From: Aquificota bacterium
GTDB lineage: Bacteria; Aquificota; Aquificia; Aquificales; QOAS01
DNA: 38,249 nucleotides
Direction of reading: 5' to 3'
Assembly (NCBI GenBank): GCA_013153315.1
Contig: JAADES010000025.1
Coordinates: 1-38,249 of the forward strand
This document shows positions 8,335-16,382 of this stretch, one piece after another. A program made the position numbers and the translations under genes. The stretch's first letter is position 1. Every line of letters begins with the position of its first letter. The notes below the pieces were generated by a model that worked only from the letters and a program-made list of their open reading frames with translations, was not told the origin of the DNA and made no database searches.

Positions 8335-8397
8335 TTTTTTTCGCTATAAAGGGAACTAAATTTGATGGACATTCCTTTTTAGGGTAAGTTTTAAAAA
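8335..8397 (+). pseudogene. Decayed fragment of murE in inverted orientation
   Basis: These 63 bases match murE (6352-6290, opposite strand) at 58 positions. Translated, the copy reads FFAIKGTKFDGHSFLG followed by a stop, against FFAIKGTKFDGHTFLGE in MurE. The differences are two silent changes, Thr to Ser, GGA to GGG, and a Glu codon turned into TAA. Weaker matches may extend on both sides: TTCCCAAA at 8286, and a downstream stretch to about 8440 reading KGYKKEKPKEGL against KSYKPPKGLDF after indels. It fills much of the 249-bp gap between rplY and dapL. Confidence 0.7.
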
Positions 8398-8403
8398 CCA
8401 CAG

Positions 8404-8417
8404 AACCTTTAAAGGTT
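8404..8417 (-). terminator. Possible dapL terminator hairpin
   Basis: A perfect palindrome, AACCT-TTAA-AGGTT, lies 27 bp after the dapL stop on the minus strand and is followed by CTGTGG and five T. The stem is short and AT-rich, so the call is tentative. Confidence 0.3.
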
Positions 8418-8443
8418 ATAAGAAAGAAAAACCGAAAGAAGGA

Positions 8444-9619
8444 TTATAGAACCAAGTTTTTAATTCTTTCGGCGGCTTCAAGTAATCTTTCGGTGGGAAC
8501 GGTAAGGGATATTCTAAAGTATCCTTCTCCGGCCTCTCCAAAACCGTTTCCGGGAGTTACAACAATACCCGCTTTATCCAACATTAGTTTGGTAAACTCG
8601 GCCGATGTAAAGCCTTCGGGAACTTTTACCCATAGGTAGAAGGTTGCGTTGGATTTGTAGGGTTTTAGTCCTATTTTTTCGAGGGCTTCGGTCATCACCT
8701 TTCTTCTTTCTTCGTAAATGGGGATTATTTGACTGCGATATTTTTCGCTGTTTCTTAGGGCCTCTATGCCCGCTATTTGAACTGCGTTGAATTGTCCGCT
8801 ATCTACATTGGTTTTTACTTTACCCAAACCTTGAACTAGTTCTTTATTACCAACAGCCATACCTATACGCCAGCCGGTCATGTTGTAGGTTTTGGAGAGC
8901 GAATGGAATTCTATAGCCACATCTTTAGCACCGGGAATTTGCAAGATGGATAGGGGTTTTTCGTTTTCGTCGAAATAGATTTCCGAATAGGCAAGGTCGG
9001 AGGCCACTATAACATTGTAGGTTTTAGCCCAGTCAATTAGCTTTTCGTAAAATTCGCGGGTTGCGGTGGCAGAAGTGGGATTGTTGGGGTAGTTTACCCA
9101 TATTATTTTGGCTCGGCGGGCTATTTGTTCGGGAATGCTGTCGAGGTCTATTAAGAAGTTGTTTTCTTCCTTTAGGGGAACTGTGTAGGGTATTCCTCCC
9201 GCAAATAGGGTTCCGATTTTATACACAGGGTAGGCAGGGTCGGGACATATTACGATATCGCAGCTGTCAACAAAAGCCAGCGGAAAGTGGGCTATACCTT
9301 CCTTGGAACCTATTAGAGTTATAACTTCGCTTTCGGGGTCTAAATCTACGTTGAAACGTTCTTTATACCAGTCGGCCACAGCCTGCCTAAAGGCGGGTAG
9401 GCCTTTGTAGGAAGGATAACGGTGGTTGGAGGGGTCTTCACAGGCTCTTTTTCCCGCTTCAATTATCTCTTTAGGGGTGGGCAGGTCGGGGTCTCCCACT
9501 CCCAGGTCGATAACGTCTACACCTTGCTTAATTTTTTCTTCTTTGAGTCTATCAAGCTCCGCAAATAGATAAGGAGGTAATTGTTTCAACCTCTGAGAGT
9601 ATTCAAAACGGTTTCCCAT
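8444..9619 (-). CDS. dapL: LL-diaminopimelate aminotransferase
   Basis: DapL converts tetrahydrodipicolinate directly to LL-DAP, by-passing the acyl-blocked steps of lysine and peptidoglycan synthesis. The 391-residue fold-type I aminotransferase has an N-terminus (RLKQLPPYLFAELDRLKEEK) and GVGDPDLPTP typical of the DapL group of Aquifex and relatives. The PLP lysine is in HSLSKTYNMTGWRIG, NYPNNPTSA is the substrate loop, and FRISLT is the C-terminal arginine site. It fits with murE of meso-DAP type in the same window. An aspartate aminotransferase role is possible but less likely given the DapL-like N-terminus. Confidence 0.85.
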   Translation of the reverse strand: MGNRFEYSQRLKQLPPYLFAELDRLKEEKIKQGVDVIDLGVGDPDLPTPKEIIEAGKRACEDPSNHRYPSYKGLPAFRQAVADWYKERFNVDLDPESEVITLIGSKEGIAHFPLAFVDSCDIVICPDPAYPVYKIGTLFAGGIPYTVPLKEENNFLIDLDSIPEQIARRAKIIWVNYPNNPTSATATREFYEKLIDWAKTYNVIVASDLAYSEIYFDENEKPLSILQIPGAKDVAIEFHSLSKTYNMTGWRIGMAVGNKELVQGLGKVKTNVDSGQFNAVQIAGIEALRNSEKYRSQIIPIYEERRKVMTEALEKIGLKPYKSNATFYLWVKVPEGFTSAEFTKLMLDKAGIVVTPGNGFGEAGEGYFRISLTVPTERLLEAAERIKNLVL

Positions 9620-9632
9620 AGCAGTCTAAATT

Positions 9633-9672
9633 CTAAGGAAACCCCTTAGTGCCAAAAGTAGGAATTTCTACT
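9633..9672. promoter_or_regulatory. Two small inverted repeats in the dapL / channel intergenic
   Basis: Between the divergent dapL and channel genes are two hairpin-capable repeats: CTAAGG-AAACC-CCTTAG (9633-9649) and AGTAG-GAATTT-CTACT (9657-9672). They sit where the dapL 5' leader and promoter should be. They could be operators or leader hairpins. Confidence 0.3.
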
Positions 9673-9735
9673 TAAAGTAGGGAAAAGGTTTTTGGTTTTG
9701 AACCTTCAAAAGAAGGGAAGATTCTATTATCCTTT

Positions 9736-10974
9736 ATGGGTCTATTAGAAAGTAATAACTACGAGGGAAAAATTTCTTTTGAAGACAACACCAAGAAGAA
9801 AATAAAAAAATCTCTCCGAAAATGGTTTTTACAGTTAAAACAAAAACTTAAGAAGAAAAAATATGCCTACAAATATAGGGAAATAAATCGATTGGAATTC
9901 CTCGAAAGGAAATTTTTTCAACTATTAGCCCGTTTAAGGGAGCCCTTGATTTTAATCATTTTGGTTCACTACATAGGAACTATCGGCTATATGGCTATAG
10001 AACATTTTCCCCCGCTGATAGCTTTTTATCAAACCTTTATAGGGGTTTCAACCATAGGCTACGGCGAAATATTGCCGATGGATTCGGCGGGACGGCTTTT
10101 TACAATATTCCTCGACTTTGCAGGTATAACCGCCTTTTTCTACGCTACCGGTATTTTGGCCGACCTCTTTTTTAAGGAGGATATCCTCGAAATCTATAGG
10201 GAGTGGAGAATGTTAAAGGAAATTCAAAAACTGAAAAACCATTACATAATTGTGGGTTTCAACACCGTAGCAAAAGAATTAATAAGGTTCCTTAAGGAGC
10301 GAGGCTATAAAGTTGTTGTAATCCTTGATGAGGAAAACGAAAACATAAAAAAACAACTTGAGTTGGAACACGTTAAATATTACGTAATAGGGAAACCTTA
10401 TAAAAAATCGACCCTATATTTGGCAAATATTAAAAACGCCCGAGGTTTGATATCCACCTACGATAGCGAAGCAGAAAATATTTCGGTTATAGTTACCGCC
10501 CGACTGCTTAGACCGGATAAGGATAAGTTTGAAATTATTGCGATAGCCAAAAACTACGAAACCGCTATGAAACTTCGCGAACTGGGGGCAAACCACGTAA
10601 TAGTCCCCGACCATATAGTAGCCGGACGTATAGCAGCCCTGTTGTTCCACCCGCACACTTATGTTATAGCCGATATTTTGGAAAAAATAGCCTTCGGAGA
10701 GGAAACAGAAATCGACCTTGCCGAGTTTGAAGTAAAAGAAGGTTCTCCATTAGTTGGTAAAACCCTTATGGAATTAGACCTACGGAAAAAGTTCGGCGTT
10801 ACCGTTGTCGCTATAAGAAAAGCCGACGGAACATTAGACTTTAACGTTCACGGTAATACAAAGATAGAGGAAGGAGATGTCCTAATTCTGTTGGGTAAAC
10901 CCAAAAACCTTGAAAGGGCTTTAAAGTATTTAGAAGAACTTCAAGAGGAAAATCTTCAAAAGAAACCCAATTAA
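9736..10974 (+). CDS. Two-TM potassium channel with RCK (TrkA-N/TrkA-C) regulatory domain
   Basis: This is a ligand-gated K+ channel of MthK-like layout in the inner membrane. A basic cytosolic N-terminus (1-68) is followed by TM1 (about 70-89), a pore helix and filter TIGYGE (106-111), TM2 (120-146), an RCK/TrkA-N domain (169-290) and TrkA-C (325-405). The filter has Ile for Val and Glu for the usual Asp of TVGYGD. The Rossmann glycine motif is degenerate (GFNTVA instead of G-x-G-x-x-G), so NAD binding is doubtful. The MthK calcium-site acidic residues do not appear at the equivalent places. TATTAT ends 5 nt before the ATG and no Shine-Dalgarno is present. Confidence 0.9.
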   Translation: MGLLESNNYEGKISFEDNTKKKIKKSLRKWFLQLKQKLKKKKYAYKYREINRLEFLERKFFQLLARLREPLILIILVHYIGTIGYMAIEHFPPLIAFYQTFIGVSTIGYGEILPMDSAGRLFTIFLDFAGITAFFYATGILADLFFKEDILEIYREWRMLKEIQKLKNHYIIVGFNTVAKELIRFLKERGYKVVVILDEENENIKKQLELEHVKYYVIGKPYKKSTLYLANIKNARGLISTYDSEAENISVIVTARLLRPDKDKFEIIAIAKNYETAMKLRELGANHVIVPDHIVAGRIAALLFHPHTYVIADILEKIAFGEETEIDLAEFEVKEGSPLVGKTLMELDLRKKFGVTVVAIRKADGTLDFNVHGNTKIEEGDVLILLGKPKNLERALKYLEELQEENLQKKPN

Positions 10975-11054
10975 TGACTTTCTTTTTTACTTTACCCCGT
11001 TGTTTTTTTTCAGTTTAGGAGTGTTAAACCTTTTGATTGTAAATTTGCAAACCC

Positions 11055-11101
11055 TTGCCGTCAAGAAACCCCAACCTATAATTCATTTAACGAAGCGTTA
11101 A
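11055..11101 (+). promoter_or_regulatory. Porin promoter with palindrome at the start site
   Basis: TTGCCG (11055-11060), a 16-bp spacer and a consensus TATAAT (11077-11082) form the strongest promoter in the window. A perfect inverted repeat, TTAACG-AAG-CGTTAA (11087-11101), covers the expected transcription start and could be an operator or a 5' end stem. A G-rich Shine-Dalgarno lies just before ATG 11123. Confidence 0.65.
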
Positions 11102-11122
11102 CAAATTTGGGGGGTTGAAAAA

Positions 11123-12520
11123 ATGAAAAAAACACTAGCTGCTTTGGCAATATTCTCCGGAGCGGCACTAAGCGCAAACGCCGCTATGCTCAAAGTTAGC
11201 GACCAAACTTTTGCCAACTTTGGTTTGAAATTGCAAATATATGGCCAAGCTTTGGAAGATGCTGCTACTTACAATGGTGATTATAAAAACGCTATAGACT
11301 TTACTATCCAAAACGCCCGTGTTTACTTCAGCGGTCAGCTAAACCCCATAGTTCAGTTCGGTGCTAACTTGGACTTTACCGTAACCGGAGCTAATACTTC
11401 CCACGAAGGAACTTCTACAACCAAAGTAAGGGATGCATTCATTAACTTCAGATTCATGCCCGAACTCAATGTAATGGCCGGTTACTACAGACTACCCTTC
11501 TCCAGAGAAACCCTAACTGGAAGATACGACAGAATATTTATGCCTCAAGATGGTTGGGTAAACTTAAACAATGGTGTATATAAAGACCAAATATTGCCTA
11601 CATTGCAAATCGCTACAGGTAACTATCAAGCTGTACACCTAACCGCTGCAAACGTATTAGGCGGCCCTTCGCTTGGCAATGCTGTAGCTATAACAGGAAC
11701 AACAGATGAAGCCGACTTTGCAAGGGACGCAGGGGTAACAGTTTGGGGTGATATTCTTGGCGGAATGGTTAAATACTATGTTGGCGTGTATGATGGTTTT
11801 GGAGACCACAACGCCGCAGAAGTTGTTAACGGTGGTGGAAAAGATAACTTAGGATATGCCTTCAGAGTTCAATTTACCCCCACAATGCTCGGATTCCAAC
11901 CCGAAAAAGGCTATCTTCTAAGCGAAACTTACCTCGGACAGAAAAATACATTATCCTTCGGCCTAGGTTATGCGGCTAGCAAATTAGATGTGGCCCCTGG
12001 GGCAAGTTTCAATTTCAAATCTTGGACTCTCGACGCAAACTGGGAACAAAAGCTAAGCCAGTTTGGATTACCTTTAGTTCCTAAGGTAGAATTGGGTTAT
12101 GTTTACACCGATGGAGATAATTTGCCCCTTCAGACGGGTCAAAATATAACAATAGGAAATACTCCTGTACCATCTGGAACTTATATTGGAAAACTTGACA
12201 GTGTTAAAACTTACTACATTACCTTAGGAACTTTGTTTGACCAGCAAATTTGGCTTGGAAAATTAGGAGTCTATCTTAAATATCAAAAAACTACGGTTAA
12301 GTTGACAGAAGTTCCTGCAGCGGTTCAACAATTAGTAGGCTCTAAAATTAAACCTTCCGTATGGAGTGTAGCTATCCCCTACTACTTGGCAGGTCAAAAC
12401 GCCAAAATCGTTCTCCAATACAACAAATATAACTACGATATTAACGGTTTTGACCCCAGAAATACAAACAACGACGATAGCAACTCCGACTGGACTTTAG
12501 CCTTCCAAGTACAGTTCTAA
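11123..12520 (+). CDS. Outer-membrane beta-barrel porin
   Basis: This is a 465-residue outer-membrane protein. Residues 1-20 are a signal peptide (MKKTLAALAIFSGAALSANA) with likely cleavage after ANA. The rest is an alternating polar/aromatic beta pattern, including QNARVYFSGQLNPIVQFGANL and AGYYRLPFSRETL, resembling the phosphate-selective porin O/P-like family. The last residue is Phe in a strand ending FQVQF, the usual recognition signal for BAM insertion. It is a single gene behind a strong promoter, so probably abundant. Substrate specificity cannot be read from the sequence. Confidence 0.8.
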   Translation: MKKTLAALAIFSGAALSANAAMLKVSDQTFANFGLKLQIYGQALEDAATYNGDYKNAIDFTIQNARVYFSGQLNPIVQFGANLDFTVTGANTSHEGTSTTKVRDAFINFRFMPELNVMAGYYRLPFSRETLTGRYDRIFMPQDGWVNLNNGVYKDQILPTLQIATGNYQAVHLTAANVLGGPSLGNAVAITGTTDEADFARDAGVTVWGDILGGMVKYYVGVYDGFGDHNAAEVVNGGGKDNLGYAFRVQFTPTMLGFQPEKGYLLSETYLGQKNTLSFGLGYAASKLDVAPGASFNFKSWTLDANWEQKLSQFGLPLVPKVELGYVYTDGDNLPLQTGQNITIGNTPVPSGTYIGKLDSVKTYYITLGTLFDQQIWLGKLGVYLKYQKTTVKLTEVPAAVQQLVGSKIKPSVWSVAIPYYLAGQNAKIVLQYNKYNYDINGFDPRNTNNDDSNSDWTLAFQVQF

Positions 12521-12606
12521 GCTGATTTTTCCTTTATTATTCTTTCCTTCAAGAGGTTTATTTCTTTCTATCCTTAATCCCTACCAGGGTCGCAGAGTTA
12601 AATACT

Positions 12607-12623
12607 CCCTTTTAAGGGTTTTT
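12607..12623 (+). terminator. Weak candidate terminator after the porin
   Basis: CCCTT-TT-AAGGG followed by TTTTTC lies 86 bp after the porin stop. The loop is tight and the stem short. The 120-bp gap contains nothing else recognisable. Confidence 0.3.
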
Positions 12624-12640
12624 CTAAAATTTCCCCAATT

Positions 12641-12943
12641 ATGGGTTTGGTCAAAAAAACCAACATAACCAACGAAAGGGAAGTTTACGAAATCCTAAAA
12701 AAGGAAGGATATACAAACCTCTACACTTGGAGTGACCCACCGGGGGCTTTTTACGATTGGCACACTCATACCTACGACGAGATTCGCTGGATATTAGAAG
12801 GAGAAATATTAATAGGAACCGAAGAGGGGGAATTTTTATTAAAACCAGGAGATGTAATGAGAGTTCCGGCCCAAACAAGACATTGGGCTAAGGTAGGAAA
12901 TACAGGTGTTAAATACGTTTGTGGTTCAAAAATTAGGCATTAG
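12641..12943 (+). CDS. Small cupin-domain protein
   Basis: This is a 100-residue single-domain cupin. Cupin motif 1 is HTHTYDEIRWILEGE, with metal-binding His, His and Glu. Motif 2 is PGDVMRVPAQTRHWAKVG, with the fourth His. Cupins of this size are metal-bound barrels with many roles, and no substrate can be assigned. It sits 25 bp before leuD's upstream region, but leuD seems to have its own promoter. No Shine-Dalgarno precedes ATG 12641; TAAAAT lies about 10 nt upstream. Confidence 0.85.
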   Translation: MGLVKKTNITNEREVYEILKKEGYTNLYTWSDPPGAFYDWHTHTYDEIRWILEGEILIGTEEGEFLLKPGDVMRVPAQTRHWAKVGNTGVKYVCGSKIRH

Positions 12944-12949
12944 GGGCAA

Positions 12950-12977
12950 TTCAATTAAATTTCCTCAATGTTATACT
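12950..12977 (+). promoter_or_regulatory. leuD promoter
   Basis: TTCAAT (12950-12955), 16 bp and TATACT (12972-12977) precede ATG 12986 by 8 nt. Transcription would then start at or next to the ATG. The earlier in-frame ATG at 12968 lies upstream of the -10 box and would not be in the mRNA. Confidence 0.5.
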
Positions 12978-12985
12978 TTGATGCC

Positions 12986-13489
12986 ATGGCTATAAAAGGA
13001 AGAGTTTGGAAATTTGGCGACAATGTTGATACTGACCAAATAATTCCCGCAAGGTATCTTAATACCTCCGACCCCCACGAGTTGGCCAAACATGCTATGG
13101 AAGACTCCGAACATCCCAACTTTGCCCAAGAACATAAAGCGGGCGATATTATTTTAGCGGGTAAAAACTTCGGTTGCGGTTCATCCAGAGAACACGCCCC
13201 TATAGCTATTAAATACGCCGGCGTTCCTGTTGTTGTAGCAAAATCCTTCGCAAGGATTTTTTACAGAAATGCTATCAATATAGGTCTTCCCATAGTAGAA
13301 GCTCCCGAGGATTTTATAGATAGAACCCAACACGGGGACGAAATAGAGGTAGACCTTGAGAAGGGAGTTATTAAAAACCTAACCCAAGGTTTTGAAGCCA
13401 ACTTTAAACCTATTCCGCCCGAAATAGCCCAAATTTTAAATGCCGGCGGATTAATGAAGTTCGCTAAGGAGAAACTTCAAAATTCCTAA
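12986..13489 (+). CDS. leuD: 3-isopropylmalate dehydratase small subunit
   Basis: LeuD is the swivel-domain partner of LeuC, which isomerises isopropylmalate in leucine biosynthesis. The 167-residue protein has GRVWKFGDNVDTDQIIPARYL at its start, then AGKNFGCGSSREHAPIA, the conserved substrate-binding loop, and FARIFYRNAINIGLP. Length and sequence fit the short archaeal/thermophile-type LeuD. Homoaconitase small subunit is a close alternative. The ATG at 12986 is preferred to 12968 because homologues begin at M-x-IKG and the promoter lies between the two. No leuC is in the window. Confidence 0.9.
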   Translation: MAIKGRVWKFGDNVDTDQIIPARYLNTSDPHELAKHAMEDSEHPNFAQEHKAGDIILAGKNFGCGSSREHAPIAIKYAGVPVVVAKSFARIFYRNAINIGLPIVEAPEDFIDRTQHGDEIEVDLEKGVIKNLTQGFEANFKPIPPEIAQILNAGGLMKFAKEKLQNS

Positions 13490-13493
13490 GAAT

Positions 13494-13507
13494 AACCTTT
13501 CTAGGTT
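13494..13507. terminator. Candidate terminator between leuD and ppsA
   Basis: AACCT-TTCT-AGGTT starts 5 bp after the leuD stop and is followed by TAGC and a T-rich run. It lies between convergent genes. The stem is short, so it is tentative. Confidence 0.35.
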
Positions 13508-13557
13508 TAGCTTTTTATTTTTCCTTTAAAAGGATTTAAAAAAAAAGAAAGAAACCT

Positions 13558-16128
13558 TTAAGAGATTCCCAAATCTTTTTCTTTAGCAACTACTGTTTTT
13601 AATGTTTTAAGAACCGCGTCGGGGTTTACCGAAATAGTATCTATACCTTGTTCTACTAACCAGCCGGCAAACTCGGGGAAGTCGGAGGGAGCCTGTCCGC
13701 AGATACCCACTTTTTTGCCGTATTCTTTGGCTGTTTTAATAATATGTTCAATAGCACGTTTTACGGCCTCGTTTCTTTCGTCGTAGAGGTAGGCCACCAA
13801 TCCGCTATCCCTATCCAAACCGAGGGTTAGCTGGGTTAGGTCGTTGGAACCTATGGAAAAACCGTCGAATACTTGGGCATATTTGTCCGCCAAGAAGACG
13901 TTCGAAGGCAGTTCGGCCATAACAAAAACTTGGAGGTCGTCCTGACCTTTTTCCAATCCGTATTCTTTCATAACTTCGAGAACTTTTTTGCCCTCTTCGG
14001 GAGTTCGGCAGAAGGGTATCATTACTATGGCGTTTTTCAAGCCCATCTTGTTGCGAACACGGAGCATAGCCTGCACTTCCATACCGAAAGCCTCTTTAAA
14101 AATCGGCGAGTAATACCTAGATGCTCCGCGGAATCCCAGCATAGGGTTTTCTTCTTCGGGTTCGAATAGCTGACCACCTATAAGGTTTGCGTATTCGTTG
14201 GATTTAAAGTCGGAAAATCTAACTATTACGGGATTGGGATAGAAGGCGGCCGCTATTTTTGCCACACCGTAAGAGAGCTTTTTAATGTAGTAGGTAACTT
14301 TATCTTCGTATCCGAAGGTTAGGTCTTCTATATCTTGAATAACCCTTTTGAGGTTTATCCTACGGTTGTCCTTTCCGAGGGCCAATTTGTCTTTTAACCT
14401 ACCGTTGGCAAAGGCATATATAGCCCTAAATTGAACCCACCCTTTGGGGTCTACCAAGCCAGCTTCCTTTAGTTTTTTGTAAAGCTCTTTAATGTCTTCG
14501 AAATGTAGCAAGGCCAGCGGGTGAATTTTTATGTAGTTGTTTATTATAAATTCTTCCCGTGCCAAGCCTACACCGTCAACGGGGAGATAAGCATATCTAA
14601 ACACCGTGTTGGGGTTGGCTACATTCACCAATATTTTGGTTCTCTTAGGTCTTTCTATTTTGGTTAGGTCTACCTCTTCAACTTCGTAGTCTATTTTTCC
14701 TTCGTAGACATAACCTACTTCACCTTCGGCACAAGATACGGTTACTTCCTGACCATCTTTCAGGATTTCGGTAGCTTTACCTGTTCCAACTACAGCGGGA
14801 ATTCCTAGTTCCCTCGCAACTATAGCGGCGTGGGCGGTTCTACCTCCGCGGTTGGTAACTATAGCGGAGGCTTTTTTCATTATTGGTTCCCAGTCGGGGT
14901 CGGTGATGTCGGTAACCAAAACTTCCCCTTCTTTAAAGTCTTTAGCCTCTTCCAAAGAGTGGAGAATTCTGACTTTTCCGCTTCCTATTTTGTCGCCAAC
15001 CGCAATACCGGTAACAAGCACCCTTTTTCTTCTTTCTTCTTCAGGGGTTAGCAATTTATAAACCTTAACTATGTTGGGGTTTTTATTTGCGTGGATAGTT
15101 TCGGGACGGGCTTGAACAACAAATAGTTGATTGAGCTGGCCGTCTTTGGCCCATTCTATGTCCATAGGAGAATAGCGGCCGAGCTTTTTGCTGTAGTATT
15201 CCTCTATTTTTATTGCCCAGTCGGCCAAGGTTAGGATTTCTTCGTCGGTTAGGGCAAATTTCTTCTGTTCTTCCAAAGGCACGGGCACAACTTTGGTGCG
15301 TTCCTCGCCCGCACCGTAAACCATTTTTAGGTCTTTTTTTCCTAGTTTCTTTTCTATAATTGCGGCATAACCCTGTTTAAAGGTCGGTTTGAATACCATG
15401 TATTCGTCGGGAATTACCTGCCCGCCGACTATCATTTCTCCCAAGCCGTATATTGCGTTGATTAGAACAACATCTTTAAATCCGCTTTCGGTGTCGAGAG
15501 TAAACATAACTCCCGATGCACCCAGGTCGGAACGAACCATTTTTTGAACGGCTATCGCCAAAGCCACCTTAAAGTGGTCAAACCCGAACTTTTCCCTGTA
15601 AGCTATAGCCCTAGCGGTAAATAGCGAAGCAAAGGCTTTTTTTACGTGAACCAGCAAAGAAGCGGCCCCAACTACGTTTAGGTAGGTTTCTTGCTGTCCT
15701 GCAAAGGAAGCGTCGGGCAGGTCTTCGGCGGTTGAGGAAGAACGCACCGCTACGTCTACATTTTCCAATCCATATTTTTGACCTAACTCGTAGTAATATT
15801 TTCTTATTTCCTCTTCAAGGTCTTTGGGAAATTCACCACTCTTTATGAGTTCGCGGATTCTGAAAGCTCTCCTTTCAAGGTCTTCTATGTTATCTATATC
15901 CAAACCTTCGAGTTCTTTTTTTATTTTTTCCTTTAGGTTGTTGTATTCGATGTAATACCAATAGGCGTTGGAAGTTATGGCAAAACCATCGGGAATTTGT
16001 ATTCCTAAGGGGGTAAGAGCCCTTATCATTTCCCCCAAGGAGGCGGCTTTACCACCTACCAAGTTAATGTCTTCAATACCAACATCTTTAAACCAAAGAA
16101 CGTAGGCTTTGGATTTATCTACGGTCAT
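13558..16128 (-). CDS. ppsA: Phosphoenolpyruvate synthase (pyruvate, water dikinase)
   Basis: PpsA converts pyruvate, ATP and water to PEP, AMP and phosphate, the entry to gluconeogenesis for an organism that fixes carbon to acetyl-CoA or pyruvate. The 856-residue protein has the ATP-grasp nucleotide domain (NLVGGKAASLGEM, SSSTAEDLPDASFAGQQ), the phosphohistidine domain with GGRTAHAAIVARELG (His433) and the TIM-barrel PEP domain ending in CGQAPSDFPEFA and GSNDLTQLTLGLDR. Its length is slightly above E. coli PpsA. ATG 16128 is chosen because GGAGGGG lies 5 nt upstream; a TTG at 16143 would put the Shine-Dalgarno inside the gene. Confidence 0.96.
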   Translation of the reverse strand: MTVDKSKAYVLWFKDVGIEDINLVGGKAASLGEMIRALTPLGIQIPDGFAITSNAYWYYIEYNNLKEKIKKELEGLDIDNIEDLERRAFRIRELIKSGEFPKDLEEEIRKYYYELGQKYGLENVDVAVRSSSTAEDLPDASFAGQQETYLNVVGAASLLVHVKKAFASLFTARAIAYREKFGFDHFKVALAIAVQKMVRSDLGASGVMFTLDTESGFKDVVLINAIYGLGEMIVGGQVIPDEYMVFKPTFKQGYAAIIEKKLGKKDLKMVYGAGEERTKVVPVPLEEQKKFALTDEEILTLADWAIKIEEYYSKKLGRYSPMDIEWAKDGQLNQLFVVQARPETIHANKNPNIVKVYKLLTPEEERRKRVLVTGIAVGDKIGSGKVRILHSLEEAKDFKEGEVLVTDITDPDWEPIMKKASAIVTNRGGRTAHAAIVARELGIPAVVGTGKATEILKDGQEVTVSCAEGEVGYVYEGKIDYEVEEVDLTKIERPKRTKILVNVANPNTVFRYAYLPVDGVGLAREEFIINNYIKIHPLALLHFEDIKELYKKLKEAGLVDPKGWVQFRAIYAFANGRLKDKLALGKDNRRINLKRVIQDIEDLTFGYEDKVTYYIKKLSYGVAKIAAAFYPNPVIVRFSDFKSNEYANLIGGQLFEPEEENPMLGFRGASRYYSPIFKEAFGMEVQAMLRVRNKMGLKNAIVMIPFCRTPEEGKKVLEVMKEYGLEKGQDDLQVFVMAELPSNVFLADKYAQVFDGFSIGSNDLTQLTLGLDRDSGLVAYLYDERNEAVKRAIEHIIKTAKEYGKKVGICGQAPSDFPEFAGWLVEQGIDTISVNPDAVLKTLKTVVAKEKDLGIS

Positions 16129-16292
16129 AACACCCCTCCGCAAAGTCTAAGGATTTTAAGAAAGTTTGAAGAGCTAAAAGGTTCCTTATCAAAAAGACAA
16201 AAGGAAAATAATTGGCAACAATGGTTTTAATTTTTATAAACCACCCTTTGGAAAAGTAGTTGGGCATAGCCTTTTAGGGAGTGATTTTATTC

Positions 16293-16339
16293 AAATTGTT
16301 AAGAAATTGTTAAGGAAAGTTTTCCCTTCAAAGGAAGGG
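16293..16339. repeat. 11-bp tandem repeat and inverted repeat upstream of gyrA
   Basis: In the 254-bp gap between ppsA and gyrA, AAATTGTTAAG occurs twice head to tail (16293-16303, 16304-16314), one helical turn apart. It is followed by the inverted repeat CCCTTC-AAAG-GAAGGG (16324-16339), which ends 11 bp before the gyrA -35 box. This looks like a regulatory site. The rest of the gap is AT-rich with no gene. Confidence 0.45.
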
Positions 16340-16349
16340 CAAATATTAT

Positions 16350-16378
16350 TTGCATTAAATGGAATGATAAAATATAAC
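16350..16378 (+). promoter_or_regulatory. gyrA promoter
   Basis: TTGCAT (16350-16355), a 17-bp spacer and TATAAC (16373-16378) end only 4 nt before ATG 16383. The start site would fall on or just beside the ATG, predicting a leaderless mRNA. Confidence 0.55.
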
Positions 16379-16382
16379 CCCT

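Noticed and set aside
9736-10974. Calcium gating of the K+ channel as in MthK
   Set aside because: The aligned positions of the MthK calcium ligands are not acidic here (around STYDSEAEN and IIAIAKNYE), so I did not assign Ca gating.
12968-12985. Upstream ATG for leuD
   Set aside because: It lies upstream of the best -10 box and adds six residues not found in the family; the start at 12986 is preferred.
16129-16143. TTG start for ppsA
   Set aside because: The GGAGGGG ribosome binding site lies inside this extension and points to ATG 16128.
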